From Lachnospiraceae bacterium (GTDB taxonomy: Bacteria > Bacillota_A > Clostridia > Lachnospirales > Lachnospiraceae), in the NCBI GenBank assembly GCA_016281675.1, contig JAEEJD010000185.1:1-5906 (forward strand): a stretch of 5,906 bases of DNA, written 5' to 3'. Made by a program: the position numbers and the translations under genes. The notes beneath the pieces were generated by a model. It was not told the origin of the DNA. It was given only the letters and a program-made list of their open reading frames with translations, and did no database searches. This document shows positions 5,775 through 5,906 of the stretch, piece after piece (position 1 is the first letter of the stretch; each line of letters starts with the position of its first letter).

Positions 5775-5906
5775 TCAGAAAAACTTTATCTTACTCAAAG
5801 GCAGGAGTCGCATAAACATTTTACCCGTTATTCTTGTGGAAGTTACTATTCCGACTTCCTCGTAACGTGAGTCTATACTCTCCTCACGGTTGTCACCCAC
5901 AACGAA
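5775..5906 (-). CDS. lepB: Signal peptidase I, C-terminal 43 residues (5' end outside window)
   Basis: The minus strand from the right edge reads in frame as FVVGDNREESIDSRYEEVG, continuing through GKMFMRLLPLSK to a TGA at 5777-5775. GDNREESIDSRY is conserved box E of type I signal peptidases, where the Asp and Ser/Arg residues shape the active site around the Ser/Lys dyad; the dyad itself lies outside the window. The ending (an aromatic/leucine-rich stretch then PLSKIKFF) is like the usual C-terminus of Gram-positive SipS/LepB. The enzyme is anchored in the membrane and removes signal peptides from secreted preproteins. It is the upstream neighbour of rnhB in the same orientation, with a 78-base gap and no terminator between them, so the two are probably cotranscribed. 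Confidence 0.9.
   Translation of the reverse strand, partial: FVVGDNREESIDSRYEEVGIVTSTRITGKMFMRLLPLSKIKFF

Overview
The window looks like chromosomal DNA from a motile, low-to-moderate GC clostridial Firmicute, most likely of the Lachnospiraceae type. This rests on four things: the gene order lepB-rnhB-(FliK-like)-(FlhB C-terminal-like)-yraN, a long (401-residue) form of PRPP synthetase, frequent use of ATA and AGA/AGG codons, and protein sequences that read as clostridial. The placement is inferred from familiarity with these families; no database was searched.

Layout from left to right. Positions 1-846 (minus) hold the first 282 residues of glutamyl-tRNA synthetase, running off the left edge. 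Positions 847-1003 are a short intergenic region between divergent genes. It has a good sigma-A type promoter pointing left towards gltX and two TTGACA boxes reading right towards prs. Positions 1004-2209 (plus) encode a long-form ribose-phosphate pyrophosphokinase. It ends tail to tail with yraN, and a single CTAG supplies the stop codon of both genes.

From 2206 to the right edge, everything lies on the minus strand and reads as one operon, transcribed from right to left. Its order is the 3' end of signal peptidase I (lepB), RNase HII (rnhB), a 690-residue FliK-like protein, a 95-residue free-standing FlhB C-terminal-domain protein, and a YraN/UPF0102 nuclease-fold protein. Gaps inside the operon are 78, 13, 1 and 3 bases, so the last four genes are probably translationally coupled.

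The order rnhB - FliK-like - FlhB-C-like matches rnhB-ylqG-ylqH of Bacillus subtilis, where the last two genes are uncharacterised as far as I recall. This pair is the most interesting content of the window. It is a possible accessory flagellar export (substrate-specificity switch) module placed inside a housekeeping operon with a signal peptidase and a DNA/RNA-hybrid nuclease. The remaining genes are ordinary housekeeping genes. I saw no mobile element, CRISPR array, tRNA, rRNA or riboswitch, and no gene-free stretch longer than 160 bases.
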